Positions 62,665 to 64,000 of a stretch of 64,000 bases of DNA are shown here, in pieces. The translations under genes were made by a program, and so were the position numbers. Each line of letters opens with the position of its first letter. Position 1 is the stretch's first letter. Under the pieces are notes generated by a model. It saw only the letters and a program-made list of their open reading frames with translations. It had not been told where the DNA came from and ran no database searches. Origin of the DNA: Pseudovibrio exalbescens DSM 16456 (GTDB taxonomy: Bacteria > Pseudomonadota > Alphaproteobacteria > Rhizobiales > Stappiaceae); assembly GCF_000422785.1 (NCBI RefSeq), contig NZ_KE383919.1, forward strand, positions 229,704 through 293,703, in the 5' to 3' direction.

Positions 62665-63810
62665 ATGAATACTCAAGAAATCCTTTCCAAACTTGTCAGT
62701 TTCGACACCGTAAGCGCCCGTTCCAACCTGCCGTTGATCGACTGGGTGGAGGCTTATCTCAAAAGCCATGGTCTGGCGCCCTTCAAGGTATTTGATGAAA
62801 CGGGAGAAAAGGCCAACCTGTTCGTTACCATTGGGCCGCAGGATCAGGCGGGTTACATTCTGTCCGGGCATACGGACGTGGTGCCCGTGGACGGTCAGGA
62901 CTGGACGCAGGACCCGTTCACGCTGACAGAACGGGACGGCAAACTGTTTGGTCGCGGAGCCTGCGACATGAAGGGTTTTCTGGCCTGTTGTCTGGCAAAG
63001 GTGCCGGAAATGGTAAAAGCGCCACTGAAAAAACCACTCCACATCGCGTTTTCACATGACGAGGAAGTCGGTTGCATTGGTGTGCGTGCGCTGTTGCAGG
63101 AGCTGAAGGACAAGGGCGTTCCGGCCGAGGCCTGCTTCGTCGGCGAACCAACGGACATGCAGGTGGTGCTGGCGCACAAGTCCAAAGCATCTTACCGGGT
63201 TGAATTTACAGGGCTGTCCTGCCATTCGTCGCTCGCGCCACATGGCGTGAATGCGGTGCATTATGCGGCGCGGTTTGTCACGAAGATCGAGGAAATGGCG
63301 CGCGCACTTGCCGATGGGCCGCGGGACGATTTGTTTGATCTGCCGTTTTCTACTGCTCACACCGGTGTGTTGCGCGGCGGGACAGCACTGAACATTGTGC
63401 CGGACCACTGCGAACTGATGTTCGAGTTCCGCGTTTTGCCTCGAGAAAGCCTTGCGGCTTGCGTTGAGGAGATCAAGCGCTACGCCATGGAAGAGCTGCT
63501 GCCGGAAATGCGGCAGACCCATCCGGAGGCGAATATCGAGTTCATTCCCTATTCGGAGATTCCGGGTCTGGACACGGCTGAGGATGCTCCTGTTACCAGT
63601 TTGGCCAAACGCCTTGCCGGACGCAATGACATTGCCAAGGTGGCCTATGGTACCGAAGGCGGGTTGTTCCAGACCATGTTGGGCGTGCCAACAGTGGTTG
63701 TCGGGCCCGGCTCCATCGAGCAGGCCCACAAGCCTGACGAGTTTGTCCGGATTTCCGAACTGGAAAAATGCGGTCGCTTCCTTGACCAACTGATTGAAAC
63801 TGCCTGCTAG
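62665..63810 (+). CDS. argE: Acetylornithine deacetylase, ArgE-type M20 enzyme
   Basis: This 381-residue enzyme has the ArgE layout: SGHTDVVPVDGQDWTQDPF, then GRGACDMKGFLACCLAK, SHDEEVGCIGVR with the catalytic Glu, FVGEPTDMQVVLAHKSKASY (start of the dimerisation insert), and the C-terminal AHKPDEFVRISELEKC. It releases acetate from N2-acetylornithine or related N-acyl amino acids with a di-metal centre. Hyphomicrobiales carry several ArgE paralogues outside arginine operons, so the true substrate may differ. It is cotranscribed with the ROK kinase. Confidence 0.88.
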   Translation: MNTQEILSKLVSFDTVSARSNLPLIDWVEAYLKSHGLAPFKVFDETGEKANLFVTIGPQDQAGYILSGHTDVVPVDGQDWTQDPFTLTERDGKLFGRGACDMKGFLACCLAKVPEMVKAPLKKPLHIAFSHDEEVGCIGVRALLQELKDKGVPAEACFVGEPTDMQVVLAHKSKASYRVEFTGLSCHSSLAPHGVNAVHYAARFVTKIEEMARALADGPRDDLFDLPFSTAHTGVLRGGTALNIVPDHCELMFEFRVLPRESLAACVEEIKRYAMEELLPEMRQTHPEANIEFIPYSEIPGLDTAEDAPVTSLAKRLAGRNDIAKVAYGTEGGLFQTMLGVPTVVVGPGSIEQAHKPDEFVRISELEKCGRFLDQLIETAC

Positions 63811-63855
63811 CGGCGTAACCCAAGGCATCAAGCCCCTGCCCTGTGCCCGTTGGCT

Positions 63856-63987
63856 CTGGATACCGGATCAGCGGCTCGCTGCGCTCCCCTTGTCCGGCAT
63901 GACACCCGTGGGGAGAATAGGGCTCGCTCACCTCGCACTGGATTCCGGGTCTGCGCTAGGCTTGTCCGGCATGACGCCAGTGGGCAG
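63856..63987. repeat. Two copies of an intergenic repeat
   Basis: Copies at 63856-63915 and 63938-63987 share CTGGAT-CCGG, a GCTG/TGCGCT middle and the exact core CTTGTCCGGCATGAC, then GCC-GTGGG. They lie just past argE, outside genes, with CCGGA/TCCGG complements inside each copy that could fold. This resembles dispersed palindromic elements common in Hyphomicrobiales genomes. Confidence 0.7.
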
Positions 63988-64000
63988 GGTGGTCGCGCGT

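Noticed and set aside
1..64000. Phage, insertion sequence, integron, toxin-antitoxin or CRISPR content
   Set aside because: No integrase, transposase, terminal inverted repeats, regularly spaced repeats or antitoxin-toxin pairs were seen in any frame.

Overview
The window reads as chromosomal sequence from an alphaproteobacterium, most likely in or near the Hyphomicrobiales (Rhizobiales). I infer this from the combination of TamA/TamB, an Flp prepilin, a choline ABC transporter next to betI-betA-betB, DUF1289 and DUF971 proteins, a PleC/PdhS-like histidine kinase and many ABC uptake systems. Codon use is GC-rich throughout. I see no phage, insertion sequence, CRISPR array, rRNA or tRNA gene, so most of the window looks like ordinary core and catabolic genome. 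The genus cannot be fixed from sequence alone.

Layout. 0-2 kb: the end of a capsule locus on the minus strand (a KpsS/LipB-type capsule protein cut by the left edge, then a Wza-like export lipoprotein). 2.4-8.9 kb: the tamA-tamB envelope operon. 9-13.5 kb: a secreted purine-nucleoside-permease-family protein, an acetyltransferase, a methyltransferase, and a YceI / cytochrome b561 / YceI operon. 13.7-22.8 kb: fumarase, an L,D-transpeptidase, DUF971, moaA, an orphan Flp prepilin gene, a DMT exporter, an Mrp Fe-S carrier, a BLUF blue-light sensor and mobA. 23-28.8 kb: a polar amino-acid ABC system lacking an ATPase gene, a 3-hydroxyisobutyrate-dehydrogenase-like enzyme, an Lrp regulator, an Fe-S uracil-DNA-glycosylase-like protein and a glutathione S-transferase. 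29-36.7 kb: a histidine kinase, divergent cobT/cobS, a lipoprotein alpha/beta hydrolase, DUF1289 with a membrane retropepsin, a TauE/SafE permease and dusA.

37-44 kb is an osmoprotection locus: betI-betA-betB on the minus strand, divergent from the choline importer choXWV, with a BetI-like operator between them. 44-46 kb pairs an Lrp regulator with a saccharopine-dehydrogenase-family enzyme; three copies of a 12-base motif lie in front of the two genes. 46-51 kb holds IclR, mmsA, LysR and a pirin. 51-54.7 kb is a GDP-mannose precursor operon (mannose-1-phosphate guanylyltransferase, then phosphomannomutase, then an unknown membrane-anchored protein). 54.8-63.8 kb is a plus-strand catabolic cluster: an M20 deacylase, a complete peptide-type ABC importer with a fused double ATPase, a ROK-family kinase that has lost all four expected zinc ligands, and an ArgE-type deacetylase. 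The last 150 bases hold two copies of an intergenic repeat.

The observations most worth following are the zinc-less ROK kinase and its deacylase/transporter cluster, the repeated motif in front of the Lrp and dehydrogenase genes, the recurring GC hairpin between binding-protein and permease genes, the BLUF sensor, and short or edge-cut genes that simple ORF calling would miss (the Flp prepilin at 17892-18065 and the capsule gene at 1-728). I did not find a convincing wholly new multi-gene system.
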